The translations under genes and the position numbers were made by a program. Positions 56,169 through 64,000 of a stretch of 64,000 nucleotides of DNA are shown here, piece after piece. The stretch lies in contig DASWNP010000030.1 in assembly GCA_036399175.1 (NCBI GenBank), positions 1 through 64,000 of the forward strand, in the 5' to 3' direction. The stretch's first letter is position 1; every line of letters begins with the position of its first letter. This stretch comes from DASWNP01 sp036399175. Lineage in GTDB: Bacteria > Acidobacteriota > Blastocatellia > Pyrinomonadales > Pyrinomonadaceae. The notes beneath the pieces are model-generated. The model did no database searches and was not told the DNA's origin. It was given only the letters and a program-made list of their open reading frames with translations.

Positions 56169-57245
56169 ATGTGCGAGATTAAAGGCATCGACTACGTGGA
56201 ATTTTACGTCGGCAACGCTTCGCAGGCCGCACACTTTTACCGGCTCGCCTTCGGCTTCGCGCCCGTCGCCTTAGCCACTCTCGAAACCGGCGAGCGCGAG
56301 CGCACCTCCTTCGCCCTTGAGCAGAACGACATCCGGCTGATTCTGACAAGCGCCCTCTCGCCCGAAAGCCCCGTCGCCGAGCACGTCAAGCTGCACGGCG
56401 ACAGCGTCAAAGACATCGCTTTCAAAGTGACTGACGCCTCACGCGCTTTTGAAGAGACGGTGCGGCGCGGCGCGCGCCCTGTTCTTGAGCCGACCGTCTA
56501 CGAGCAGGACGAAGGGCGCATCGTCAAGGCGACGGTGGCGGCCTGCGGCGACACGGTTCATTCCTTCGTCGAGCGCAGGGGCGCATCCGAGAGCTTCTAT
56601 CCCGGCTTCCAGCCGATAAAAAATCCCGCGCCCACCGTCGCCCAAACGGCGCTCAAGGCCATCGACCACATCGCCATCTGCGTCGAGCCCGGCACGCTCA
56701 CGCGTTGGTACGATTTCTACATCGACGTTTTCGGTTTTCATCATTCGCACCAGGAAGACATCGTGACGGACAACACGGCGATGAATTCGGGCGTCGTCCA
56801 GAACAAAGACGGCAGCGTCAAGTTTCCCCTGATGGAACCGGCGGCCAACAAGCGGCGCTCGCAGATTGATGAATACCTCGACTTTCATCACGGCCCCGGC
56901 GCGCAGCACATCGCCCTTCTCTCCTCCGACATCAAGCAAAGCGTCCGCACCCTCAGACAGAACGGCATCCCCTTTCTCTACACGCCCGAGACCTATTACG
57001 AAACGCTGGAGGCGCGAGTCGGCAAGCTCGACGAAGACCTCGACACGCTGCGCGAGCTGAGCATACTGGTTGACCATGACAAGTGGGGCATTCTCATGCA
57101 GGTCTTCACCAAGCCTTTGCACGACCGCCCGACCGCCTTCATGGAGATAATCGAGCGGAAAGGGGCGCGCGGCTTCGGCGGCGGCAATATCAAGGCGCTC
57201 TTCGAGTCGATTGAGCGCGAGCAGGCGCGCAGGGGGAATCTCTGA
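56169..57245 (+). CDS. hpd: 4-hydroxyphenylpyruvate dioxygenase
   Basis: The 358-aa protein is called from ATG 56169, where the N-terminal VOC domain starts (IKGIDYVEFYVGNASQAAHFY). The Fe(II) ligands are seen in IDHIAICV, GPGAQHIALLSSDI and FMEIIERKGARGFGGGNIKALFESIEREQ. The C-terminal GFGGGNIKALFE...EQARRGNL is typical of HPPD, which turns 4-hydroxyphenylpyruvate into homogentisate in tyrosine breakdown. The related 4-hydroxymandelate synthase of NRPS pathways was considered because NRPS genes lie nearby, but the C-terminal signature fits HPPD better. The aminotransferase that follows 21 bp downstream would supply the substrate. Confidence 0.92.
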   Translation: MCEIKGIDYVEFYVGNASQAAHFYRLAFGFAPVALATLETGERERTSFALEQNDIRLILTSALSPESPVAEHVKLHGDSVKDIAFKVTDASRAFEETVRRGARPVLEPTVYEQDEGRIVKATVAACGDTVHSFVERRGASESFYPGFQPIKNPAPTVAQTALKAIDHIAICVEPGTLTRWYDFYIDVFGFHHSHQEDIVTDNTAMNSGVVQNKDGSVKFPLMEPAANKRRSQIDEYLDFHHGPGAQHIALLSSDIKQSVRTLRQNGIPFLYTPETYYETLEARVGKLDEDLDTLRELSILVDHDKWGILMQVFTKPLHDRPTAFMEIIERKGARGFGGGNIKALFESIEREQARRGNL

Positions 57246-57266
57246 GCCGGAGGACGAGCGAGAGCT

Positions 57267-58478
57267 TTGAGCAAAGGGTCGATGAAAGAGCGTGCGGAGG
57301 TTGAACTTGCGGCGTGGGCGCGCGGCCTTGAGCGTTCGTCTTTGCAGGAGATGCTGACGGCCACTGCGCGCCCCGGCATCATCTCTTTCGCTCTCGGACT
57401 GCCTGCGCCGGAGTTTTTCCCCGCCGCAGATTTCTCCGAAGCAGCCGCGCGCGTCCTCTCAGAAGACGCGCGTGCGCTGCAATACAGCCCGCCCTTCGAG
57501 CCTCTGAAGCGGCACGTCGTCGAATTGATGAAGCGGCGCGGCGTCGTCTGTCGAGCGGAGCAAATCTTTCTCACGGCGGGAGCGCAGCAGGGCATGAGTC
57601 TGCTCGCGCGTCTGCTCCTGGATGAAGGCAGAAGCATCATCACCGAAGAGCTTATCTACACGGGCTTTCAGCAGGTCGTCAAACCCTTCCGGCCTCGAAT
57701 CCTGACCGTGCCGACCGACTCAGAGACGGGCATGGACGTTGAAGCCGTCTCGGAGATTCTGCGACGCGGCGAGCGCCCCGCTTTCATCTACTGCATCACC
57801 GACGGCCACAATCCTCTGAGCGTCCGCCTGCATCCCTCGAAGCGCGCGCGCCTCGTCGAGCTATCGGAGCATTACGGCGTCCCCATCATCGAAGACGACG
57901 CCTACGGTTTCCTCTGCTACGAAGAGACCGAGCCGCCCCTTCGCGCGCTCGGCGAAAGCACGGTGCTCTACGCCGGTTCCTTCTCGAAGATTCTGGCTCC
58001 GGCCTTGCGCGTCGGCTGGGTGATCGTGCCCGAAGAGATGTTGCTGCCGCTCTCGGTCGTCAAGGAATCGTCCGACATCGACACGGCGACCTTCACGCAG
58101 CGCCTCGTCACCGCCTATCTCGACACCGGACGACTGGAGAGCCACGTCGAAAATCTAAGGCGAGAGTATCGACTGCGACGCGACACGATGCTTCGTGCGT
58201 TGGAGGAACATTTCCCCGAAGAGGCGCGCTGGCGAAAGCCGGAGAGCGGCGTTTTCTGCTGGGTCGAGCTGGCGGACGAGTTCGATGCCTTCGAGTTGTT
58301 CCGAAAGGCGATTGAGCACGAGCGCGTCGCATTCATTCCGGGTCAGGCCTTCGGCGTGCGAGAGGGCTTGAGCCATGCGCCGAGCATGCGTCTGAACTTC
58401 AGCCACTCCGCGCCCGGACTGATAGAAGAGGGCATCCCACGCCTCGCGCGCGTCCTGAAAGGAAGCAGGCCGCGATGA
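57267..58478 (+). CDS. PLP-dependent aminotransferase (class I/II, LysN/MocR-like fold)
   Basis: The 403-aa protein starts at TTG 57267 (GGAGGA 12 nt upstream); ATG 57282 is the alternative. Motifs include ISFALGLPAPEFFP, LQYSPPFEPLKRHVVELMKRRGV, FLTAGAQQGMSLLARLLL, YCITDGHNPLSVRL, the PLP-phosphate region PIIEDDAYGFLCYE and the Schiff-base lysine in YAGSFSKILAPALRVGW near residue 237. The subgroup contains 2-aminoadipate, aromatic and valine-pyruvate aminotransferases. Placement after hpd suggests tyrosine or another aromatic amino acid. Its stop overlaps the larA-like start as ATGA. Confidence 0.92.
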   Translation: MSKGSMKERAEVELAAWARGLERSSLQEMLTATARPGIISFALGLPAPEFFPAADFSEAAARVLSEDARALQYSPPFEPLKRHVVELMKRRGVVCRAEQIFLTAGAQQGMSLLARLLLDEGRSIITEELIYTGFQQVVKPFRPRILTVPTDSETGMDVEAVSEILRRGERPAFIYCITDGHNPLSVRLHPSKRARLVELSEHYGVPIIEDDAYGFLCYEETEPPLRALGESTVLYAGSFSKILAPALRVGWVIVPEEMLLPLSVVKESSDIDTATFTQRLVTAYLDTGRLESHVENLRREYRLRRDTMLRALEEHFPEEARWRKPESGVFCWVELADEFDAFELFRKAIEHERVAFIPGQAFGVREGLSHAPSMRLNFSHSAPGLIEEGIPRLARVLKGSRPR

Positions 58479-59824
58479 CACGCTCAATGCTCGACCAAGC
58501 GCCGACGCCCGACGAGAGCAATCCTTCGGCTTCTATGGCGACGCAAAGGAAGTCGGGAGCGGCGCGCACAATCGCCCTCGGCTACGGCGCGCGGCAGATT
58601 CCCTTCGCCTTCGACCCCGAACGCTTCGACGTGCTCGCGCCCTCCGAGACCGAAACCGCGCTGCTCAGCGACGAAGCGTTGCACGCCGCTCTGGATGCTC
58701 CAATCAACTCGCCCCGGCTCGAAGAGATTGTCGAAGCGGGCGACCGCATCGTCGTCGTCGTGCCGGACGCGACGCGCGCGGCGGGCGTCGAGCGCATCGC
58801 GCCGCTTCTGATCGAGCGTCTGAACAGGCGCGGTCTCGCCGACAATCAGATTTCCATACTCGTCGGCGGCGGCATCCATCGCCCGCCGACTCGCGCCGAG
58901 ATTCACTCTATCCTCGGCGACGAATTGCCGTTTAGAATCGCCGTCCACCCGCACGATGTGAACGATGCTTCGACGCACGCTGCGTTGGGCGTCACCTCGC
59001 GAGGCACTCCCGTCGTTTTGAATCGAAGGCTCGTCGAGGCCGACCGCGGCGTCGTCGTCGGCGCAATCTCTTTCCACTACATCGCGGGCTTCTCCGGCGG
59101 ACGTAAAGCCATCCTGCCGGGCTGCGCCGCCGAAAGCTCGATTCAGGCCAATCACCTTCTCTCCTTCGACCGCGAGACGCTCGAAAAGCGCGCGGGCATC
59201 GCCTCCGGCTCCCTCGACGGCAATCCCGTACACGAAGACATGACGGAAGCTGTCGGGATGCTCAACCCTTCGTTTCTCGTCAACAGCGTGCTCGGCGAAG
59301 CCAACGAGATTGTCCGCCTCTACGCAGGCCACTGGCGCGACGCGCATCGCCTCGGCTGCGACCAGTACCGCGCGGCGCACGCGCACGCCGTCACGGAGCG
59401 TCGCCCGCTCGTCATCGTCAGCGCCGGAGGCTCGCCGCGCGACATCAACCTCATTCAATCGCACAAGGCGATGGAGCACGCTTCGGCTGTGCTGGAAGAG
59501 GGCGGGACGATGGTGGCGCTGGCAGAATGCGGCGGCGGGCTCGGGCGCGACGATTTCCTGCGATGGTTCGTACCGGGCGGCTCGCGCGCTACCGCCTTGA
59601 TGCTCGTGGACGATTACAAAATCAACGGGCAGACGGCCTGGGGCTTGCGACGTAAAAGCGAGCGCTTTCGCATGCTTCTCGTCTCCGCGCTCGACCCCGA
59701 CACCGTTCGCCGCACAGGACTTGAGCCGCACCCGACCCTCGAATCCGCTCTCTCAACAATCGCCAACGACCAGCACGGCTACATCATCCCGAACGGGCTC
59801 TCCACGCTTCCCCAAATTCGATAA
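58475..59824 (+). CDS. LarA-like nickel-dependent 2-hydroxyacid racemase/epimerase
   Basis: The 449-aa protein has an N-terminal extension of about 30 residues and then the LarA fold. Seen are VVVPDATRAAG, GGGIHRPPTRAEI, HPHDVNDASTHAALGVTSRGTPV, and the key cluster FHYIAGFSGGRKAILPGCA with His and Lys that contact the nickel-pincer nucleotide in LarA. DINLIQSHKAMEHASAVLEEGGTMV is also typical. LarA enzymes racemise 2-hydroxyacids using a nickel-pincer cofactor made by LarB, LarC and LarE; none of these is in the window. Coupling to hpd and an aminotransferase points to an aromatic hydroxyacid such as 4-hydroxyphenyllactate, as inference. Confidence 0.88.
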   Translation: MTRSMLDQAPTPDESNPSASMATQRKSGAARTIALGYGARQIPFAFDPERFDVLAPSETETALLSDEALHAALDAPINSPRLEEIVEAGDRIVVVVPDATRAAGVERIAPLLIERLNRRGLADNQISILVGGGIHRPPTRAEIHSILGDELPFRIAVHPHDVNDASTHAALGVTSRGTPVVLNRRLVEADRGVVVGAISFHYIAGFSGGRKAILPGCAAESSIQANHLLSFDRETLEKRAGIASGSLDGNPVHEDMTEAVGMLNPSFLVNSVLGEANEIVRLYAGHWRDAHRLGCDQYRAAHAHAVTERRPLVIVSAGGSPRDINLIQSHKAMEHASAVLEEGGTMVALAECGGGLGRDDFLRWFVPGGSRATALMLVDDYKINGQTAWGLRRKSERFRMLLVSALDPDTVRRTGLEPHPTLESALSTIANDQHGYIIPNGLSTLPQIR

Positions 59825-59916
59825 AGGAAAAGGTAAAAAGGCAAAAAGGCGAAGATGAAACCGGATTAACGCTTTCCCTTTGCCTTTTGCCTTTTTACCT
59901 TTGCCCTCTTTCCTTT
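59823..59916. repeat. Heptamer-repeat hairpin 3 (AAAAGGC/AAAAGGT units)
   Basis: Bases 59829-59842 pair perfectly with 59889-59902. 59844-59850 pair with 59882-59888 after a one-base bulge, and flanking GGAAA/TTTCC bases extend the stem. The arms are built of A4-5GGC/A4-5GGT units. It fills the space between the converging larA-like and NRPS genes and could terminate both. Confidence 0.85.
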
Positions 59917-59921
59917 CCCTA

Positions 59922-62900
59922 TCAGTCTTTCAGTAGTTGCTCGGCCTCTTCGTCGGTGAGGTCGTCCATCTGTTCGATGATGGCCTCTTCGACGAGGGCG
60001 GCGAGTTCGACGAGCGTCGGGTGCTGGAAGAGGTGTGCGAGCGGGAACTCGACCTGGAAGATGCTGCGGACTTGAGACATGAGCTGAGTGGCGAGGAGCG
60101 AGTCGCCGCCAAGCTCGAAGAAGTTGTCGTGAGTGCCGATTTGACGAACGCTTAAGAGTTGCGACCAGACGGAGGCGAGGCGTTCTTCGGTCGGCGTTTG
60201 CGGAGCGACGTAGGCGGCGTCCATCTCAGGCCGCTCCGCGCCGGGCGCGGGCAGACGTTTGCGCTCGACTTTGCCGTTCGCAGACAGAGGCAGCGCGTCG
60301 AGCATGACGAAAGCGGACGGAATCATGTAGTCGGGCAGACTCTCTTTGAGGTGGGCGCGAAGCGCGCTCGCGCTCGGCGGCTCTCCTTCGGCGGCGGCGA
60401 CCACGTAGGCCACGAGCCGTTTGTCGCCCGGCGCATCTTCGCGCGCGACGACGACACTCTGGCGAACGCCTTCGTGCGCGGCGAGCGCCGACTCTATCTC
60501 TCCAAGCTCGATTCGATAACCCCGCACCTTCACCTGCTCGTCGATGCGTCCCATGAAGGCGACATTGCCGTCCGCCAGGTAGCGCCCGAGGTCGCCCGTC
60601 CGGTAGAGCCGCGCGCCGGGCTCTTGAGAGTACGCGTCGAGCACGAATTTCTCGGCGGTCAGCTCCGGCCTGTTCAGATAACCGCGCGTGACCTGTGCTC
60701 CGCCGATGCAGATTTCGGCGTCTACGCCGACGGGCACGAGGCCGCCCCGCCTGTCGAGCAGGCGCAGCGAGACGCGCTCCACGCTCCTGCCAATCATTTG
60801 ATGAGCGATGCGCGAGCCACGCTCGACCCTGTAGCGCGCGCACCACATGGCCGCCTCCGTCGGGCCGTAGAGAATCGAGATTTCTGCCGAAGGAAACGTC
60901 TCCTGCATCTCTTCTATGAGTTCCGGCGAGACGGCTTCGCCGCCGACGAAGAGCTGTCGGAGCTGCGCGAATCTCTGGCCCGCGCCCGCCTCGCGCGCGA
61001 AGCCGACGAAACGGCGCATCAGTCCCGGCACGCCGTGAAGCATCGTCGCTTCTTCCAGCATACGCAGGGCGACGGAAGCGTCGAGCGCGGCGCGGTTCGA
61101 CACGAGACGGCAGCGCCCGCCCGCGACGAGCGTCGAGAGCAACTCGAAGAGCGAGATGTCGAAGGAGAAAGGAGCGATGCAGGGCATCACGTCTTCGTGG
61201 TTGAAGCCGAAGATTTCGAGTCCGGCGCGGAGGGTGTTCTGTAGCTGCCTGTGCTCGACGAGGACGCCTTTGGGTCTGCCCGTCGAGCCTGATGTGTAGA
61301 TGATGTAGGCCAGATGCTCGGGACGAACATCGACGCGGAGGTCTTCGCCGTCGAGGCTTTCAAAGGCTTCGCGGTCGGCGTCGAGACGGACGATTGATGA
61401 AGGGCGTGCAGGCAGAGCGTCCGGCAGCGACGAATGCGTGATGAGGACGGTCGCCTGGGAGTCTTCGAGCATGAAGGCGAGACGCTCGCCGGGGTACTGC
61501 GGGTCTAGCGGCAGGTACGCCCCTCCGGCTTTGAAGATGGCGAGCAGGGCAACGACCGATTCGACGGAGCGTTCGAGCAGCACGCCGACGCGCGTCTCGG
61601 CGCGGACGCCGAGGCTTCGCAGGTGACGCGCGAGCTGGTTTGCACGTTGGTTGAGTTCTCTGTAGTCGAGCGTCTCGTTTTCAAAAGCGAGCGCGGGTGC
61701 ATCAGGGCGAAGCGCGGCCTGTCGCTCGAAGAGTTCGTGAGTGAGCGGCGCGGAGGCCGTCTCGCGTTGCGCGGTGTTGGAATCCGAGAGGAGTTGCTGT
61801 CGCTCTTCCTCGGAGAGCAGCGGCAGCTCGGAGATGCGTGCATCGGGGTTGGCGACGATGCCTTCGAGCAGGATTTCGAGATGGCGAGCCATGCGCTCCA
61901 TCCTGCTGCGCTCGTACATGTCGGTGAGGTATTCGATGGAGACGGTGAAGCCCTCGGAGGTTTCAGTCATCGAGAGCGTGATGTCGAAGCGAGAGGCTCC
62001 GTTGTCGATGTCGATGTGGTAGGCGGTGAGACCTAAGAATTCCATCGCCGAGGCTTCGGGGAAATCGAGGTAGAGAAAGGCGGCTTGCGCGATGGGGTTG
62101 CGGCTCGCGTCCTGCTTCGGCTTCAGCTCCTGCACGAGCTTCCCGAAGGGTATCTCCTGATGCGCGAACGCTCCGACGACCGACTCGCGCTCGCGCTGTA
62201 GAAGCTCGCGGAAGGTCGGGTCGCCGGAGAGGTCTGTGCGGACGACGAGCAGGTTCAGGAGGTAGCCGACGAGGTTTTCCGTCTCGGGTCGGATGCGCGT
62301 GCCGATGGGTGTCGAGACGAGGATGTCTTCCTGATTCGTGTAGCGGAAGAGCAGCGCCTTGTAGGCGGCCATCATCACCATGAACATGGTGACGCCCTCG
62401 CGGCGGCTCAGCTCCTTCAGAGAGTCGAGCAGGCTTTTGGGGTAGTTGACGTAGACGCGCGCCCCCTGAAAGGTTTGGATGGGCGGGCGCGGGTGGTCGG
62501 TCGGAAATTCGAGGACGAAGGGCGCGCCGGCGAGGCGTTGTTTCCAGTAGGCAAGCTCTTTGCGGTAGGTCTCGCTCTGCATGCGCTCGCGCTGCCAGAC
62601 GGCGTAGTCGGCGAACTGAATCGGCAGCTCCGGCAGAGGCGAAGGCTGACCCGTCCCGAACGCCTGATAAAGCACGGCCAGCTCTTTCTCGAAGACGGCG
62701 AACGACCAACGGTCTGTAATCGCGTGGTGCATGTTGACGTGCAGAACGTGGTCGTCTGCGGCGAGACGCAGGAGGCCGACGCGGACTAACGGCCCGCGCT
62801 CCAAATCGAAGGGGCGCGCGAAGTCTTCGGTCGTCAGCCGCAGAGCTTCGTCGTAACGCTCCTCGACCGGGAGGTGCTGGAGGTCGATGGGCGCAAGCGA

Positions 62901-63266
62901 GATTTTCAATTCCGGCGCGATGACCTGCACGGGCAGACCTTCGACCGACCTGAGCGTCGTGCGCAGCACTTCGTGGCGCTTAATCAATTCGTTGATGACG
63001 CGCTCCATCACGGGCACGTTGAGAGAGCCCTGAATGCGGCTGGCCGTGAAGATGTTGTAAGCGGTGTTGCCGGGCTGCAACTGCTCGATGAACCAGAGCC
63101 GCTCCTGGTCTATCGAAGGCGGGCACGTCGGCGAATCCCTGTCCTTGCGGCGCGGTATCGTCTCCAACGGCGGCGGCGCGTGCAAGCCCTTCTTCTTCAG
63201 GCGAGCCTCGAACAGAGCGCGCTGCTCAGGCGTCAGGGCAGAGATGCGTTCGGAAATTTCTTTCAT
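59922..63266 (-). CDS. Single-module NRPS (condensation-adenylation-carrier)
   Basis: The 1114-aa protein is called from ATG 63266 (KEISERISALTPEQRALFEARL). The 24 codons upstream of it read through a hairpin repeat. The condensation domain spans about 45-480 with RLWFIEQLQPGNTAYNI and HHAITDRW (HHxxxD kept, the usual Gly replaced by Arg). The adenylation domain spans about 510-1000: YIIYTSGSTGRPKG near 652, FSFDISLFELLSTL, ILYGPTEAAMW, YRTGDLGRYL and GRIDEQVKVRGYRIEL. A by-eye specificity read is D-I-F-H-F-G-L-M-W-K, with no confident substrate. The carrier domain has FFELGGDSLLATQL near 1052. No thioesterase follows, so the chain passes to another enzyme. The LLM oxygenase gene upstream is probably co-transcribed. 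Confidence 0.95.
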   Translation of the reverse strand: MKEISERISALTPEQRALFEARLKKKGLHAPPPLETIPRRKDRDSPTCPPSIDQERLWFIEQLQPGNTAYNIFTASRIQGSLNVPVMERVINELIKRHEVLRTTLRSVEGLPVQVIAPELKISLAPIDLQHLPVEERYDEALRLTTEDFARPFDLERGPLVRVGLLRLAADDHVLHVNMHHAITDRWSFAVFEKELAVLYQAFGTGQPSPLPELPIQFADYAVWQRERMQSETYRKELAYWKQRLAGAPFVLEFPTDHPRPPIQTFQGARVYVNYPKSLLDSLKELSRREGVTMFMVMMAAYKALLFRYTNQEDILVSTPIGTRIRPETENLVGYLLNLLVVRTDLSGDPTFRELLQRERESVVGAFAHQEIPFGKLVQELKPKQDASRNPIAQAAFLYLDFPEASAMEFLGLTAYHIDIDNGASRFDITLSMTETSEGFTVSIEYLTDMYERSRMERMARHLEILLEGIVANPDARISELPLLSEEERQQLLSDSNTAQRETASAPLTHELFERQAALRPDAPALAFENETLDYRELNQRANQLARHLRSLGVRAETRVGVLLERSVESVVALLAIFKAGGAYLPLDPQYPGERLAFMLEDSQATVLITHSSLPDALPARPSSIVRLDADREAFESLDGEDLRVDVRPEHLAYIIYTSGSTGRPKGVLVEHRQLQNTLRAGLEIFGFNHEDVMPCIAPFSFDISLFELLSTLVAGGRCRLVSNRAALDASVALRMLEEATMLHGVPGLMRRFVGFAREAGAGQRFAQLRQLFVGGEAVSPELIEEMQETFPSAEISILYGPTEAAMWCARYRVERGSRIAHQMIGRSVERVSLRLLDRRGGLVPVGVDAEICIGGAQVTRGYLNRPELTAEKFVLDAYSQEPGARLYRTGDLGRYLADGNVAFMGRIDEQVKVRGYRIELGEIESALAAHEGVRQSVVVAREDAPGDKRLVAYVVAAAEGEPPSASALRAHLKESLPDYMIPSAFVMLDALPLSANGKVERKRLPAPGAERPEMDAAYVAPQTPTEERLASVWSQLLSVRQIGTHDNFFELGGDSLLATQLMSQVRSIFQVEFPLAHLFQHPTLVELAALVEEAIIEQMDDLTDEEAEQLLKD

Positions 63267-63282
63267 GTCGGCCTTCGGGGAG

Positions 63283-63382
63283 GGGGAAAGGGAAAAGGGG
63301 AAGGGGGAAAGGGGTAAAAGAGAGGAAGGCGAGCGCATCTATCACTCGCTTGCTGTTTCCCCTTCCCCTTTTCCCTTTCCCC
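63283..63382. repeat. Purine/pyrimidine hairpin repeat 4 (GGGGAAA-type units)
   Basis: Bases 63283-63306 and 63359-63382 form a perfect 24-bp stem around a 52-nt loop. Arms are arrays of GGGGAAA/GGGAAAA/GGGGAA units. The right arm encodes the Gly/Lys/Glu-rich C-terminus of the LLM protein, the loop holds its stop codon, and the left arm lies 17 nt before the NRPS start. It shares the design, not the sequence, of the other three hairpins. Confidence 0.88.
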
Positions 63383-64000
63383 TTTCCCCCGCCTGCTTTT
63401 TATCGTAGTGCTCTCTCAGCTCGTTCAGGTGTCGAAGGCTTTCGAGCACGTCTTCGGTCTCAACTCCGAAATCGACGAGGCAGGCCGCTTCGTCAACTCC
63501 GGCGGCGAGCATGCGGTCGATGACGCGCGCGCACTTGGAGGGCGTGCCCATCAGCGTATTGGTGTCGAAGTAGTGGTCGAAGGCGGCGGACATGATGGCG
63601 TCGCGGTCGGCTTCCGTGACCTCGTCGGCGTCGTAGCGCACGTTGTCGTACTGCTTGAAGTAGGAGCGCAAGTAATTCGTGAAGGGGGCGCGCACCTTGC
63701 GCTTAACGTCCTCGGTCGATTCGCCGACGAAGGTGTGGAGCATCATCGTGACGATGCCGGAGGCGGGGTCGTGGCCGCTCGCAGCGCGCGCTTCGCGGTA
63801 GCTGCGGATGCGTTCCTGCAAATCCTCGAAGCTGTAGCCGATGAGGGCGGCGAGGATGTTTGCGCCGATTGAGCCGGCGCGCGTCCACGTCTCAGGGCTA
63901 CCGGCGCTCGTAATCCAGACGGGCAGGCGCGGCTGCAAGGGTCTGGGCAGAACTCGCACCTGCGTCTCGCGTCCCCGTGTGCCCTGCATCGAGACCGTCT
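63342..64000 (-). CDS. Luciferase-like monooxygenase, natural-product type (partial)
   Basis: The frame is open through the right edge, so only the C-terminal part (about 219 codons) is seen; an internal ATG at 63989 is not the likely start. The sequence RVLPRPLQPRLPVWITSAGSPETWTRAGSIGANILAAL, then LQERIRSYREAR, MMLHTFVGESTEDVKRKVRAPFTNYL and LMGTPSKCARVIDRMLAAGVDEAACLVDFG, matches the bacterial luciferase-like, FMN-dependent oxygenases found with NRPS and PKS genes. The last 16 residues (AGERGKGKGEGETASE) come from a hairpin repeat and are probably non-functional. It probably tailors or supplies a building block for the adjacent NRPS product. Confidence 0.88.
   Translation of the reverse strand, partial: TVSMQGTRGRETQVRVLPRPLQPRLPVWITSAGSPETWTRAGSIGANILAALIGYSFEDLQERIRSYREARAASGHDPASGIVTMMLHTFVGESTEDVKRKVRAPFTNYLRSYFKQYDNVRYDADEVTEADRDAIMSAAFDHYFDTNTLMGTPSKCARVIDRMLAAGVDEAACLVDFGVETEDVLESLRHLNELREHYDKKQAGERGKGKGEGETASE

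Noticed and set aside
56169..57245. 4-hydroxymandelate synthase (hydroxyphenylglycine pathway for NRPS)
   Set aside because: The C-terminal GFGGGNIKALFE...EQARRGNL pattern is that of HPPD, and the operon partners fit tyrosine catabolism. The NRPS genes are on the other strand and separately arranged.
1..64000. tRNA, rRNA, insertion sequences, attachment sites and transposases
   Set aside because: I looked for T-arm-like sequences in the intergenic regions, for transposase or integrase motifs in the reading frames and for flanking direct repeats, and found none that I can support.

Overview
The window is a GC-rich bacterial chromosome segment. No rRNA or tRNA is visible. The gene content (a DUF4157-type contractile injection system, NRPS genes, hexameric-type citrate synthase, LarA-like protein, heptamer-repeat hairpins between genes) fits Acidobacteriota, perhaps Blastocatellia. 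That placement is inference from gene flavour, not a phylogenetic result.

Layout. (1) 1-1137, minus: the N-terminal condensation domain of an NRPS that runs off the left edge. (2) 1548-3771, plus: a plasmid-like cassette of a small HTH protein, ParA and a 402-aa Rep-like winged-helix protein. The last gene carries two clusters of a 9-bp iteron-like repeat inside its coding sequence. (3) 3867-4481, minus: a membrane-anchored unknown. (4) 4912-6336: a sigma-54 enhancer-binding protein with a degenerate receiver, followed by a terminator, inverted GGAC/GTCC sites and a near-consensus -24/-12 promoter. (5) 6698-33475, plus: a complete-looking extracellular contractile injection system (eCIS) of about 22 genes: winged-helix protein, DUF4255 cap, two sheath/tube pairs, LysM tube-baseplate adaptor, hub and spike, gp25, gpJ, an NHL-propeller/gpI fusion, three fibre-like proteins with a common N-terminal domain, tape measure and AAA+ ATPase. 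(6) 33481-43270: three DUF4157 cargo/effector proteins with different C-termini (two with a second HExxH motif, one with a PD-(D/E)XK-like nuclease motif) and a probable immunity protein. (7) 43437-47576: MHS-type transporter, acetyl-CoA synthetase and two small conserved proteins. (8) 47704-51603, minus: PhnCDE-like ABC transporter (two permeases fused) plus a molbindin-type TOBE protein. (9) 52064-55737, minus: MsrB, a small zinc-ribbon-like protein, an FAD amine oxidase and citrate synthase. (10) 55917-59824, plus: a tyrosine-catabolism-like operon of HPPD, aminotransferase and LarA-like protein. (11) 59922-64000, minus: a C-A-T NRPS and the end of a luciferase-like monooxygenase.

How it works together. 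The sigma-54 activator probably switches on the eCIS operon from the promoter at 6632-6649. All genes from 6698 to 43270 point the same way, with many start/stop overlaps in the baseplate section. The DUF4157 proteins share a YGN-containing N-terminal motif and are the likely cargo. The most unusual signals are the iteron-like array that keeps its DNA sequence even where the reading frame changes, the sigma-54 control region of the eCIS, the trio of fibre proteins with one shared head domain, the unassigned hydrophobic protein in the slot where a PAAR tip is expected, and four intergenic hairpins of unrelated sequence but the same heptamer-repeat design.
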